A DNA stretch of 64,000 nucleotides from Rhodospirillaceae bacterium (GCA_020638575.1 JACKIH010000003.1:415501-479500); one strand, 5' to 3'. Shown: positions 25,310 through 37,572, numbered from the stretch's first letter. Notes: a model not told the origin generated them from the letters alone. Numbers and translations are program-made.

Positions 25310-28300
25310 ATGGGCCAGGCAAGCGATGGCGCAGACCAGCGACTGACGACGGCGCCCCCCCGCGAGCGGCGCCGCTTCTGGCTGATCCTCGCCGACTTGG
25401 TGCTGGTGGGCTCGGTGGTCGCCTTTGCACTGGGCATCGATGGCCTCGGCGGCGCCGGCGGCTTGTCGGGCGACGACATCCTGCACACGCCCCTCGACGC
25501 CCGAGCGGACGCATGGCGTGCCGCCATCTGGATCGTCGTCGCAGCCTTCGTCGGCGTCCTTGCCTCCGGTGGTGCCGTCCTCGCACTGCTCGCCCTGGAG
25601 GTTCGTGCCGCGCGGCGGCGCGTGGCGGACATTGATGCGGCCGAGTCTGCGGCTGCGGCAGCCGAACGGCGCCTGGCCGATGCGCTGGCGGGCAGCCCCG
25701 CCGGCTTCGCCCTGTTCGATGCCGACGACAGGCTGGTGCTGTGCAACCAGCGCTACCGCGAACTGCATCGGGAAAGCGCCGCCGTCCTGCTGCCCGGCAC
25801 CAGCTTCGAACGCATCCTTCGCTTCGGTCTGGAGTGCGGCCAGTACCCGGAGGCGGCCGGCCGCGAGACTGCCTGGACCGCCGAGCAGATGCGCCGCCAC
25901 CGCACCCCCGGCACCTCCTTCGCGCTGCGCCTCACCGGCAAGCGCTGGCTTCAGGTGAGCGAACGGCAGAGCGGCGATGGCGGCGTGGTGCGTATGGCCG
26001 TCGACACCACCGGGTTGAAGCGGGCCGAAGACCTGCTGAAGCGCACCGAGCCGGCAGGCCAGGTCGGTCATTTCAGCCTGGATGCGGCCACCGGCGAAAC
26101 GGTCTTCTCCCCCAACCTCCACCGCCTGCTCGGCCTGCCGCCGAACAGGCCGGCCAGCGCCACCTTGTTGCTCGACCGCGTCGCCCCGGGCGACCGCGGC
26201 GGACTGGCCCGCGCCCTGGAGGCCGCCCGCGGTGGCAGCGAGGGAGCGCCCACCCTCTATCGCAGCGTGGAGATCGACGGTAGCGCCCGGTGGTTCGCCA
26301 TCTCCTTTGCCGCCGAACGTGACCATCAGGGCCTGCCGCTGGAAATCTACGGCACGGTGCGCGACGTCACTGCCCTGAAGGCGGCGGAGGACGAGGCGGC
26401 TGAGGCCCGCCGCGACGCAGCGGCGGCCGGGAGCGCGAAGTCTGGCCTCCTGTCGCTGCTGGGCCGGGGCGTCCACGGCCCGCTCGACGGCGTGATGGGT
26501 ACGCTCAACCTGCTCGACCGTGCGCACCTGCGCCCGCGCGATGCCGGCACCATCCTCCAGGTGCAGGCACACGCAGAGCGCCTGCGCGCCGCCCTCGACG
26601 ACGCCCGGGAGTTGGCACGCCTGGATGCTGGCCGCATCGCACTGGAACCGGGGCCGTTCGACCCGCGGCTGTTCCTGCGCGAAGCCGTGTCGTTGTGGCG
26701 CGGGGCGGCAGCGGAACGCGGCCTGCGCATCGCCTGGTCGGCGGACGTGATGGTGCCGGAGTGGCTGATCGCAGACGCCGGTCGGCTCCGCCAGATCCTC
26801 GACAAGCTGGTGGCCAACGCCATCGCAGCCACCGATCAAGGCAGTGTGGACATCGCCATGGCGATGGCGCGCCGCGCACCGGCCGAAGCTGTGGGCGAGC
26901 CGACGATCGCGGCAGCCCGGCGTGTGCGCCTGTCGGTGCAGGACACCGGCCCCGGCATCGCCGAGAACGACCGCCAGCGGCTGCTCACCGGGCCGATCCC
27001 TGCCGCTGGCGAGGACGCGGGAGTTCCGCCGCAGCTCGGCCTGGCCATCTGCCGGCACCTGTGCGCGCTGATGGGGGCGGCCCTCGACTGCGACAGCACA
27101 CCGGGCGGCGGCACCACCGTCTTTGTCGACGTGCCGGTCGAGGCGGCCGATACGGCCACGGAGGCGGCCGCGCGCGCGCGCGCGGTCCCGGAGGGTGCGA
27201 GCCTGCCAAAAGGGCTTCGCGTGCTGGTCGCCGAAGACAACCCGGCCTGTGCGTCCGCCCTGCGCCATGCCTTGGCGCGTCATGCCTGCATCGTAGACCT
27301 CGTCGGGGACGGCGAAGCGGCGGTGGACGCGGTCGAAGCCCGGCCCTACGACGCCGTGATCATGGATGTCGGCCTGCCGGCGATGGACGGGCTGGAAGCG
27401 ACGCGACGGATCCGGGCCGCGCGCGAGGGCGCACCGCCGGTGATCGGCCAGGCCGTCCACCCCTCGCAGGAAGAGGTGGAGCGCTGCCGCGCGGCCGGGA
27501 TGGCCGAGGTGATCGCCAAGCCGGCACCGCCCGAAGCTCTGGCGGCTGCCCTCGCCAAGGCCGTGGGCGACCGGCCGCAGCGAACGCTTGCACTGCCCGA
27601 AGGAACCGCCGCACCGGTGGACCAGCCGCAGCCGACTTCCGAAGACCCGAACGCGAACGCCCTCGACGAGCCGGCCGCGATGCTTGTGGCGCGCGAAGCG
27701 GAGTTGCAGGCGGTGAGTGCCGCGATCCCGGCGGACTTGCCGGAATGGCTGGACGATCGGGATGGCGCGCCCGAAGGCGAGCAGGCGGCAATGGAAATGC
27801 CCGTGGACCCGGCTTCCGCAGTGCCGGACGCGGTGACCGGCGCGGCGCCGGATGAGGCCCTCTCCGGCCCGTCGACCGAGCCCGGTGCCGGCGCGCCGGA
27901 GGAGATCATCGAAGCCGCCCTAGCCGAACCCCTGTTCGACGAGCCGGCCGTGCCCTACTGGGGGGCACCGGCCGGCCTGGCAACCGAAGCGCTCGACGAG
28001 ATGCCGCTTGAGCCGGGTGGCCGGCTGCTGTGGGCCGCATCGGCCGAGGCGCTGGCCGATCTTGACGCGGACGCGGCCGCTGCTGAGGGCGCGCCGGACG
28101 TCGCAGCCCCCGAGCCGGAAACGGTGCCGGAACCGGAGCCGGAACCGGTGCCGGAACCGGGGGGCGCGGACGATGCCGGCGAGCCCATGGCCGAAGCGGG
28201 TGAGGCTGAGCCCGACGCGGCCCCCGTAACAGCGACGGCCGTGGAGCCTGCGCCGGCGACTGAAGACACGACACCGGACCCGGACGTGCCCGCGGAGGCG

Positions 28301-28855
28301 GAGGAACCGGCCGAGGTGCCCGTCGCCCTGCTCTCCTCCGCCCCGGCAGCGGAGGCCGAACCCGACCCAGAGCCTGAGCCAGAGCCAGAGCCCGCGGCCG
28401 AGCCGGACAACGAGCCCGGTGTCGCTGGGGAGTGCGCGGCCGAAGAGCCGGAACCGACCGCCCTCTTCGATGCCGTCCTCTACGATGGCACCACGGCCGA
28501 GGCGCTGATGGCGGCGCTCACCCCGATCGACTATGCCGACACGGTCCGCCAGTTCCGGGTCGATGTGGCGCGCGGTCTGGACGCCCTGGAAAGCGCCTTT
28601 CTCACCCACCATACAAGCGCCATGGAGCGCTCAAGCCATCTGCTGTCCGGTGCCGCGGCGGCCATGGGGGCGCGGGCCCTGGAACGCCGCGCGCGCGCCG
28701 TCAATCAGCTCTGCCGCAGTGGCGAGTTCCTGTCGGTGACCACCGAGATGATCGTGATGCTGCGTGCCATGGCGGACCGCACGCTGGCCGCCGGCCCCCC
28801 CGTCTGGCGCGACGGCGACAGCGATCTCGCAGCCGCCCGGGGCGTGGCGGAATAG
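25310..28855 (+). CDS. hybrid sensor histidine kinase with receiver, acidic linker and HPt; DHp His substituted
   Basis: 1181 aa. Two N-terminal TM segments (about 23-43 and 71-97), two PAS-like regions (~120-235, ~245-360), a DHp/ATPase module, a receiver (~635-755, Asp686), an Ala/Glu/Pro-rich linker (~755-1050) with EPEP runs, and a C-terminal HPt domain. In the HPt, SHLLSGAAAAMGA places the phosphorylatable residue at His1110. The ATPase has NAIAATDQG, DTGPGI and LGLAICR. In the DHp the usual SHEIRTPLNG reads GRGVHGPLDG, so the phosphoacceptor position is Arg386 and the nearest His is 389. The protein may bind ATP yet not autophosphorylate conventionally. The start at 25310 is chosen where the TM-containing protein begins; its SD is weak. 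Confidence 0.8.
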   Translation: MGQASDGADQRLTTAPPRERRRFWLILADLVLVGSVVAFALGIDGLGGAGGLSGDDILHTPLDARADAWRAAIWIVVAAFVGVLASGGAVLALLALEVRAARRRVADIDAAESAAAAAERRLADALAGSPAGFALFDADDRLVLCNQRYRELHRESAAVLLPGTSFERILRFGLECGQYPEAAGRETAWTAEQMRRHRTPGTSFALRLTGKRWLQVSERQSGDGGVVRMAVDTTGLKRAEDLLKRTEPAGQVGHFSLDAATGETVFSPNLHRLLGLPPNRPASATLLLDRVAPGDRGGLARALEAARGGSEGAPTLYRSVEIDGSARWFAISFAAERDHQGLPLEIYGTVRDVTALKAAEDEAAEARRDAAAAGSAKSGLLSLLGRGVHGPLDGVMGTLNLLDRAHLRPRDAGTILQVQAHAERLRAALDDARELARLDAGRIALEPGPFDPRLFLREAVSLWRGAAAERGLRIAWSADVMVPEWLIADAGRLRQILDKLVANAIAATDQGSVDIAMAMARRAPAEAVGEPTIAAARRVRLSVQDTGPGIAENDRQRLLTGPIPAAGEDAGVPPQLGLAICRHLCALMGAALDCDSTPGGGTTVFVDVPVEAADTATEAAARARAVPEGASLPKGLRVLVAEDNPACASALRHALARHACIVDLVGDGEAAVDAVEARPYDAVIMDVGLPAMDGLEATRRIRAAREGAPPVIGQAVHPSQEEVERCRAAGMAEVIAKPAPPEALAAALAKAVGDRPQRTLALPEGTAAPVDQPQPTSEDPNANALDEPAAMLVAREAELQAVSAAIPADLPEWLDDRDGAPEGEQAAMEMPVDPASAVPDAVTGAAPDEALSGPSTEPGAGAPEEIIEAALAEPLFDEPAVPYWGAPAGLATEALDEMPLEPGGRLLWAASAEALADLDADAAAAEGAPDVAAPEPETVPEPEPEPVPEPGGADDAGEPMAEAGEAEPDAAPVTATAVEPAPATEDTTPDPDVPAEAEEPAEVPVALLSSAPAAEAEPDPEPEPEPEPAAEPDNEPGVAGECAAEEPEPTALFDAVLYDGTTAEALMAALTPIDYADTVRQFRVDVARGLDALESAFLTHHTSAMERSSHLLSGAAAAMGARALERRARAVNQLCRSGEFLSVTTEMIVMLRAMADRTLAAGPPVWRDGDSDLAAARGVAE
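28112..28159 (+). repeat. 24-bp tandem duplication in the kinase linker
   Basis: Units 28112-28135 and 28136-28159 differ at one base and encode EPEPVPEP-like residues; a second Glu-Pro run lies at about 28368-28397. In frame, part of the low-complexity linker between receiver and HPt. Confidence 0.8.
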
Positions 28856-28894
28856 GGCGTCTTCCCAGCTCTCCCGGCCCCGGCGCCGGCGCCC

Positions 28895-29323
28895 TCAGGG
28901 GCGGACCACCAACACCGAGCATTTGGCGTGGCGCACCACGCGGGCGGCGTTGGGTCCCAAGAGGAAGTCCTTCAGTGCCGGCCGGTGGGCGGCCAGCACG
29001 ATCAGGTCGGCTTTGACCTCGTCAGCTTCCCGCAGGATTTCGGCATAGACGGTGCCGTGGCCGACCACATGGCGAACCTGGATGCGCTTGGGCACATGCT
29101 CGCGCACGAAGGCATGCAGGGCCGCCTTCGCCTTCTCCAGCGCCTGGGCTTCGAAGTTCTCAGGAAAGAACGACCCGACAAGGGACATGCCGAAATCCGG
29201 CACCACCGTCATCACGTGCAGGCGCGCACCGGCCGTCTGGGAAACCTCCACGGCCGCCGGCAGCGCTTTCACCCAGGAGCTGTCCTGATCCAGGTCCACG
29301 GGCAGCAGGATGTTCATGAACAT
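28895..29323 (-). CDS. universal stress protein (UspA family)
   Basis: 142-aa single-domain Usp. It starts NILLPVDLDQDSSWV; the C-terminal half has DLIVLAAHRPALKDFLLGPNAARVVRHAKCSVLVVR, where G-PNA-RVVRHA-CSVLVVR corresponds to the ATP-binding G2xG9xGS/T region. The small GxxG-S loop is altered to GPNAA. Start at 29323, with GAGGGGGAA about eight bases upstream. It lies 19 bases after the TRAP permease gene, an arrangement common for TRAP operons, where Usp proteins may modulate transport. Confidence 0.88.
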   Translation of the reverse strand: MFMNILLPVDLDQDSSWVKALPAAVEVSQTAGARLHVMTVVPDFGMSLVGSFFPENFEAQALEKAKAALHAFVREHVPKRIQVRHVVGHGTVYAEILREADEVKADLIVLAAHRPALKDFLLGPNAARVVRHAKCSVLVVRP

Positions 29324-29342
29324 GCTTGCGGTTCCCCCTCGA

Positions 29343-32372
<3,030 letters not shown>

Positions 32373-32465
32373 GGCCATGGTCCTGGGCGTGTTGGGCGCG
32401 GGCGGGCCGCCGATGCTCGGGGCGGAGCTGCCGGCGGCTGCCGGCCGGGCGGAGGCAAACACGCA

Positions 32466-32498
32466 ACGGCCCGGGCCGCAGATCGCGACCCGGGCCGT
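32466..32498 (-). terminator. hairpin between binding-protein and permease genes (likely attenuator)
   Basis: Perfect ten-base arms at 32466-32475 and 32489-32498 (acggcccggg / cccgggccgt) with a 13-base loop, in the 199-base gap of the operon. Read on the minus strand, only a short T-rich stretch follows. Such hairpins often lower permease expression relative to the abundant binding protein; that role is inferred. Confidence 0.6.
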
Positions 32499-32571
32499 GC
32501 CGGATCTTGGCTAGAAGGCCATTGCCCTTCTATCCGTGTTGCCGCTCAGGGTGTGCTCGCACCTCCGGCGA

Positions 32572-33543
32572 TCACATCCAGCCCTGCTCGGTGTAGTAGC
32601 GCACGGCACCGTCGTGCAGCGGCGCCGAGAGGCCGTCATGGATCATCTGTTCCGGCTCCAGCGTGGCGAAGGCCGGGTGGAGCTGGCGGAACTGGTCGAA
32701 GTTGTCGAACACCGCGGCGACGATCGTGTAGACCACGTCGTCCGACAGGGCGGTGGAGGTGACGAAGGTGGCCTTCACGCCGAAGGTCCGCACGTCGTCG
32801 GGGTTGCCTTCGTACATGCCGCCCGGAATGATCGAGTAGGCATAGTACGGGTTGTCGGCGACGAGCTGATCGATGACTTCGCCGTCCACCGGGATCAGCC
32901 GGGTGTCACAGGTGGTGGTGGCTTCCTGGATGGAGCCCGACGGGTGGCCGACGGTGAACACGATGGCATCGACGTTGTTGTCGCACAGCGCCTGGGCCTG
33001 TTCGGAGGACTGCAGCTCGGACACCTGGCTGAAGGTGCTTTCGTCCCAGCCGTAGGCGGCCATCACCACTTCCATGGTGCCGCGCTGGCCGGAGCCCGGA
33101 TTGCCGATGTTGACGCGGTGGCCGGCCAGGTCTTCGAAGGTGTGGATGTCGGCATCGGCCCGCGCCAGCACGGTGAACGGCTCGCCGTGCAGCGAGAACA
33201 CCGAACGCAGTTCGGGGTTGGCCTCCGGGAAATTCTCGTGGCCGCCATTGTAGGCGTAGTACTGCCAGTCGGACTGGGCGACGCCCATGTCCAGTTCGCC
33301 GTTGGCGATGGCGTTGAGGTTGAAGACGGAACCGCCGGTGCTTTCCACCGCGACGCGCACGCCGTGTTCGGCGCGGCCGCGGTTCACCAGGCGCTGAATG
33401 GCGCCGCCGGTCGGGTAGTACACGCCGGTCACGCCGCCGGTGCCGATGGTCACGAATGTCTCTTGCGCGGATGCCGGCAGTCCCGTGGACAGCAGCGTAC
33501 CGCCGGCCAGCAAAGCAGCGGCGGTCAGGGTCAGGTTGCGCAT
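32572..33543 (-). CDS. TAXI-family TRAP transporter solute-binding protein
   Basis: 323-aa periplasmic receptor. A signal peptide ends near GLPASAQ; the mature protein starts ETFVTIGTGGVTGVYYPTGGAIQRLVNRG, the diagnostic TAXI opening, then VESTGGSVFNLNAI, GELDMGVAQSDWQYYAYNG, HTFEDLAGHRVNIGNPGSGQRGT. A GGGAGG lies seven to eight bases upstream of the ATG at 33543. It delivers an unknown ligand, often a dicarboxylate or glutamate-like molecule in studied members, to the permease at 29343-32372. Confidence 0.93.
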   Translation of the reverse strand: MRNLTLTAAALLAGGTLLSTGLPASAQETFVTIGTGGVTGVYYPTGGAIQRLVNRGRAEHGVRVAVESTGGSVFNLNAIANGELDMGVAQSDWQYYAYNGGHENFPEANPELRSVFSLHGEPFTVLARADADIHTFEDLAGHRVNIGNPGSGQRGTMEVVMAAYGWDESTFSQVSELQSSEQAQALCDNNVDAIVFTVGHPSGSIQEATTTCDTRLIPVDGEVIDQLVADNPYYAYSIIPGGMYEGNPDDVRTFGVKATFVTSTALSDDVVYTIVAAVFDNFDQFRQLHPAFATLEPEQMIHDGLSAPLHDGAVRYYTEQGWM

Positions 33544-33625
33544 GGATAGCCTCCCGGTTTTCGGTTGGACGTCTTTGAAGGGAATGCCCCCATAACACGC
33601 CTGCCATGCGTAGGGCCAGCCTCGG

Positions 33626-34516
33626 TCAGCCGCAAAGACTCTCCCGCAGCGTGTCGGCACTGCCGGGACGGCGCCCGAGTGCTGCCGCCGCGGCCACGGT
33701 TTCCGCCACCAAAGCGGCGTTGGAGGCCGCCTTCCGGCCGTCTGCGGTGCACAGGTTATTTTCAAATCCAACCCGCGCGTGGCCGCCCAGAAGGGCCGCG
33801 GTGCGGGCCGCAACCGCCTCTGCGGCCCCGAAGGCGCAGACCATCCAGGGGTCGTCCGGGTCGGCCAGGGCGAGGAAACGCAGAAGCGCCTTGGGGTGCT
33901 CTGCCCGGCCCACCGTATAGCGCCCCAGCACGAACAACAGCGGCGGCCGCGCGAACGGCACCAGGCCGGCCCGTACCCAGCCGTTGAAGCGCAACAGGTC
34001 GAGCGCGTCGTAGAGGATGAACTGCGGGGCGATGCGTTCCGCCGCCATCCAGGCGAAGAACCTCGCGGCCGCCGGCTCGTCGGCCGGGCTCGGGGCGATC
34101 TCGCGCACGGCCATGGAGACCCATTCCGGCCGCACCGCCCGCACCGTGGCCATCTGTTCCGCCGGGGTGAAGCGGCCCACCGCTTCGGTGGTGATCTGCA
34201 CCACCAGGCGCTCGCCCACCGCGGACCCCACGGCATCCAGCGCTGCGCGGTAGAGGGCCGGATCCAGGCTGTGGCTGCCGTCGGCTGTGCGCACGTGCAG
34301 GTGGATGGCGGCCGCCCCCGCTTCGGCGCACTCAGCCGCCGTCACCGCCAACTCGGCCGGCGAGATGGGCAGGTTGGGATGGTCCGCCTTGGACTTGCGC
34401 GCACCGTTGGGCGCGACCATCACCGCGAAGGGCGGATCGCCGGCCAGCGGGCTTGCCGGTGGGAACGACGACTCACTGCCGGCGGTGCCCATCAGGCCGC
34501 CCATCAGGCCGCCCAT
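33626..34516 (-). CDS. BKACE (DUF849) beta-keto acid cleavage enzyme
   Basis: 296-aa TIM-barrel protein of the 3-keto-5-aminohexanoate cleavage enzyme family, which condenses a beta-keto acid with acetyl-CoA to give acetoacetate plus a CoA ester. Metal ligands HLH (His72, His74 in AAIHLHVRTADG) and the Glu of GFENNLCTADG are in place. Substrate specificity varies widely within the family. The first ATG (34516) shares its A with the upstream aminotransferase stop; three in-frame ATGs (34516, 34504, 34492) arise from a 12-bp triplication, so the true start is uncertain by up to eight residues. Its partners, an aminotransferase and a TRAP-TAXI importer, suggest catabolism of an imported amino acid. 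Confidence 0.87.
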   Translation of the reverse strand: MGGLMGGLMGTAGSESSFPPASPLAGDPPFAVMVAPNGARKSKADHPNLPISPAELAVTAAECAEAGAAAIHLHVRTADGSHSLDPALYRAALDAVGSAVGERLVVQITTEAVGRFTPAEQMATVRAVRPEWVSMAVREIAPSPADEPAAARFFAWMAAERIAPQFILYDALDLLRFNGWVRAGLVPFARPPLLFVLGRYTVGRAEHPKALLRFLALADPDDPWMVCAFGAAEAVAARTAALLGGHARVGFENNLCTADGRKAASNAALVAETVAAAAALGRRPGSADTLRESLCG

Positions 34517-34523
34517 CAGGCAG
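34488..34523. repeat. 12-bp triplication at the aminotransferase stop / BKACE start
   Basis: Units cccatcaggccg at 34488-34499 and 34500-34511 and cccatcaggcag at 34512-34523. On the minus strand each carries TGATG, providing the overlapping stop-start and two further in-frame ATGs. Confidence 0.85.
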
Positions 34524-35841
34524 CTAGGCCGGCATCCACGGCCTCGCCCAGTTTCTCAACAATCTCTTCCACGTGACTGCTGTTTATGATGAAGGGCGGT
34601 GCCAACAGGATGTGATTGCCGGACTTGCCGTCGATGGTGCCGCCCATCGGGTAGCACATCAGCCCGCGCGCCATGGCGGCCGACTTGATCGACGCATGGA
34701 CCTGGCGGGCGGGATCGATGGGCGCCTTGGTCAGGCGGTCGGCCACCAGTTCCAGGCCCAGGAACAGGCCGCGGCCGCGGATGTCGCCGACATTGGGGTG
34801 GTTGCCGAAGCGCGCCGTCAGCGCCTCGCGCAGCGCCTGGCCCTGGGTGCGCACATTGGCCAGCAGGTCGTCCTCCTCGATGGTCTTCTGCACCGCCAGC
34901 GCCGCCGCACAGGCCGTCGGGTGGCCCATATAGGTATGGCCGTGCTGGAAGAAGCCGGAGCCGTCGCGGATGGCATCGAAGATCTTGCCGGCCACCAGGG
35001 TGGCGCCGATGGGCTGGTAGCCCGCCCCCAGCCCCTTGGCCACGGCCACCAGGTCGGGCGCGATGCCGTCCTGCTCGCAGGCGAAGAGCGTGCCCGTGCG
35101 GCCCATGCCGCACATCACCTCGTCGAGGATCAGCAGCACGCCGTAGCGGTCGCACACCTCGCGCACCCGCTTGAAGTAGCCCGGCACCGGCGGCACAGCA
35201 CCGGCCGTCGCCCCCACCACCGGTTCCGCCACGAAGGCCATCACCTTGTCGGGCCCGATGCGCTGGAAGGTGTCCTCCAGCCCCGCGGCCAGGCGCTCGC
35301 CGTACTCCTCGTCGTTTTCGCCGGTGATCTTGCCGCGGTAGGCGTTGCACATGGACACATGGGTTACGTCGATCAGCAGCGGCTCGAACTGGGCGCGCCG
35401 CCATTGGTTGCCGCCGGCGGCCAGCGCCCCCAGCGTGTTGCCGTGATAGCTCTGCTTGCGTGCCACGAGATGGCTGCGCTGGGGCTGGCCGATCTCCAGG
35501 AAGTACTGGCGCGCCAGCTTGATCGCGGCCTCGATGGCTTCCGACCCGCCGGAGACGAAATAGACCTTGTCCAGCCCCTCCGGCGCCTTGGCGATCAGCG
35601 TGTCCGCCAGATCCTCCATCGCCTGGTTGGTGAAGAAGGCCGTGTGGGCAAACGCGATGGCGTCGACCTGGTCCTTGATGGCGGCGATCACCGCCGGATG
35701 GCTATGCCCGAGGCACGACACCGCCGCCCCGCCCGAGGCATCGAGGTAGCGTTTGCCGTTGGCATCGATGATGTAAGGGCCGTCGCCACGCGCCGCGCTG
35801 GGAAGCGACATCCGCGTGTGGCGGTGAAACACATGGGTCAT
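34516..35841 (-). CDS. class III (omega) PLP-dependent aminotransferase
   Basis: 441-aa fold-type I aminotransferase of class III. PLP phosphate and ring contacts are visible in FVSGGSEAIEAAIKLARQY, YHGNTLGALAAGGN and LILDEVMCGMGRTG; the Schiff-base Lys is in LVAVAKGLGAGYQPIGA, followed by QHGHTYMGHPTACAAALA. The family moves the amino group of omega-, beta- or polyamino compounds to a keto acid. Gene context with BKACE suggests that it produces the beta-keto acid which BKACE cleaves; this is inference. First gene of the minus-strand operon; the divergent SUMF1-fold gene begins 138 bases away. Confidence 0.9.
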   Translation of the reverse strand: MTHVFHRHTRMSLPSAARGDGPYIIDANGKRYLDASGGAAVSCLGHSHPAVIAAIKDQVDAIAFAHTAFFTNQAMEDLADTLIAKAPEGLDKVYFVSGGSEAIEAAIKLARQYFLEIGQPQRSHLVARKQSYHGNTLGALAAGGNQWRRAQFEPLLIDVTHVSMCNAYRGKITGENDEEYGERLAAGLEDTFQRIGPDKVMAFVAEPVVGATAGAVPPVPGYFKRVREVCDRYGVLLILDEVMCGMGRTGTLFACEQDGIAPDLVAVAKGLGAGYQPIGATLVAGKIFDAIRDGSGFFQHGHTYMGHPTACAAALAVQKTIEEDDLLANVRTQGQALREALTARFGNHPNVGDIRGRGLFLGLELVADRLTKAPIDPARQVHASIKSAAMARGLMCYPMGGTIDGKSGNHILLAPPFIINSSHVEEIVEKLGEAVDAGLAA

Positions 35842-35979
35842 GGGGTACCTCGGGGCTCGGGAGATCTACATTAGGCGGCCCTTGCCGCACTTGCCCAGAC
35901 CGATGGCGTCGCAGGAAATTCACAATCTCGCCCCACCACCGGCGGCCATTGGTGCTGTATTCGCTTCAATATCACCTGC

Positions 35980-37572
35980 TTGGACCTGATGGGCATGCCG
36001 CGACCCGCTTGCTTCGACCGGCCGCCGGTCTGGCTCGCCGCCCTCTTGCTGGGGGCCGGGCTGGCTGCCCCTGCGGCCGCGCAGGACTGGCCGGACGAGG
36101 CGTGGAACCCGCAGCCGCGCGACGGCGACCTGGTGTTGCCGCTGCCCTGCGGCGGTGCCATGGCATTCCGCGCGGTGTCGGTGCCGGGCGTGGGTGCCTT
36201 GGGCGACCGCCAGGTGCTGCTCGGCAACCAGGGCAGCGAAGCCGGCTATGCGGACGGGCCGCGCTATGCGCCGTTGGCCGGCAGCTTCGCGGTGCCCGGC
36301 GACTCCGGCCACCGCATCTACTGGATCCAGGCCTATGAACTGACCGAAGGCCAGCGTGCAGCCATCGAAGGCGCGTGCCTTCCCCCGGAGCGGGAAACCT
36401 GGCTGCCGGCCGCAGACCTTACCTGGTCCGATGCGGTGGCGCTGGCCGACCACCTGACGACCTGGCTGATGGCCAACCGGCCCAACGCCCTACCGTCGGA
36501 GGAAGACGCCCAGGGCTTTGTGCGGCTGCCCACCGAGGTGGAATGGGAATACGCCGCGCGCGGCGGTGCCGCCGTGGGCGTGGAAGACTTCCGCGCCGCC
36601 CGGTTTCCCATGGATGGTCCGATCGCCACCTTCGCCTGGTACCAGGGGCCCACCTCCGCCGATGGCAGCCGCCACCCTATCGGGCTGCTGCAGCCAAATC
36701 CGCTCGGCCTCCACGACATGCTGGGCAATGTGGAGGAACTGGTTCTGGAGCCCTTCCAGGCCAACCGGCTCGGCCGGCTGCACGGCCAGGTGGGCGGCTA
36801 TGTGGCCCGCGGCGGCGACTACCTGACGCCGGTCGCCGAACTGCGCACCGCCTTGCGCCAGGAATATGCACCCTACCGGGCCGGCGCCCCCAACCGGTTG
36901 GACACGGTGGGCGTGCGCTTCGTCATCGGCTCCAGCGTCACCACGTCCATGGCGCGGGTGCGGGCCATCGAACAGGCGCTGGACGATCTGATCACCGGCG
37001 CCGACAGCTTTGCCGACGACGCCGGGGCCGACCTTGAGGACCCCTTGGGCGAGTTGGGCCGGCTGACCGCCACGGTCACCGACCGGGCACGACGCACCGA
37101 GCTGGAGACCATCGCCGTCGCGTTGCGCGCCCAGGTGGAAGCCCGCTCCGTCAGTGCCCAGCGCACCGCCGGCAGCCTGCTCAGGCTCGGCGCCTATCTC
37201 GGCAGCGCCATCCAGCGCGACGACCAGGCCATGGCCATCCGCACCCGCCAGCTCGCCGCCTTCCAGGCCGCGGACAGCAACTCGCCCCACGCGGCACGGC
37301 TGGCCGAAAGTCTGGCCATTGCCCATGAGACCATCGACGATAATTTCGATTTCTATTCCGAAACGGCGGTGGTGGCGGCCAGCAGCTTCGACCGGTCGGT
37401 GGTGGACGAACAGGTGCGTGTGCTCAGCCTGGAGCTGGAAAACCGCGGGCGGCCGGAACTTGTGCCCTTCGTCGGCGTGTTCCGCGACCATATCTTTGAG
37501 TACGCCGATACCGGCCGCATCGATCGCGCAGACTGGGTGGCCGACCTGTCGCGCGGGGGGACGAGTCCATGA
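35980..37572 (+). CDS. secreted SUMF1/FGE-fold protein lacking the catalytic cysteines
   Basis: 530 aa. A signal peptide ends near GLAAPAAAQ (a start at 35992, MPRPACF, is also possible). Residues ~45-320 carry the formylglycine-generating-enzyme/SUMF1 fold signature: YWIQAYELTEGQ, LTWSDAVALADHL, FVRLPTEVEWEYAARGG, LGLHDMLGNVEELVLEPF, YVARGGDYLTP, VGVRFV. The Cys pair of true FGE (in the conserved CxRxRxxAR region) is absent from the corresponding ALRQEYAPYRAGAPNRL stretch. It is therefore probably a binding or structural member. The C-terminal ~200 residues are helical and unrecognised. The stop overlaps the next gene's start by four bases (37569-37572), implying co-translation with a secreted peptidoglycan-binding protein. 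Confidence 0.75.
   Translation: MDLMGMPRPACFDRPPVWLAALLLGAGLAAPAAAQDWPDEAWNPQPRDGDLVLPLPCGGAMAFRAVSVPGVGALGDRQVLLGNQGSEAGYADGPRYAPLAGSFAVPGDSGHRIYWIQAYELTEGQRAAIEGACLPPERETWLPAADLTWSDAVALADHLTTWLMANRPNALPSEEDAQGFVRLPTEVEWEYAARGGAAVGVEDFRAARFPMDGPIATFAWYQGPTSADGSRHPIGLLQPNPLGLHDMLGNVEELVLEPFQANRLGRLHGQVGGYVARGGDYLTPVAELRTALRQEYAPYRAGAPNRLDTVGVRFVIGSSVTTSMARVRAIEQALDDLITGADSFADDAGADLEDPLGELGRLTATVTDRARRTELETIAVALRAQVEARSVSAQRTAGSLLRLGAYLGSAIQRDDQAMAIRTRQLAAFQAADSNSPHAARLAESLAIAHETIDDNFDFYSETAVVAASSFDRSVVDEQVRVLSLELENRGRPELVPFVGVFRDHIFEYADTGRIDRADWVADLSRGGTSP

Noticed and set aside
24776..27460. 894-codon antisense frame opposite the hybrid kinase
   Set aside because: No recognisable motif; overlaps kinase boxes on the other strand.
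28112..28400. CRISPR-like or mobile repeat array
   Set aside because: The repeats are in-frame Glu-Pro codons inside the kinase linker without unique spacers.
35980..37572. True formylglycine-generating enzyme activating sulfatases
   Set aside because: No Cys in the catalytic region and no sulfatase gene nearby.
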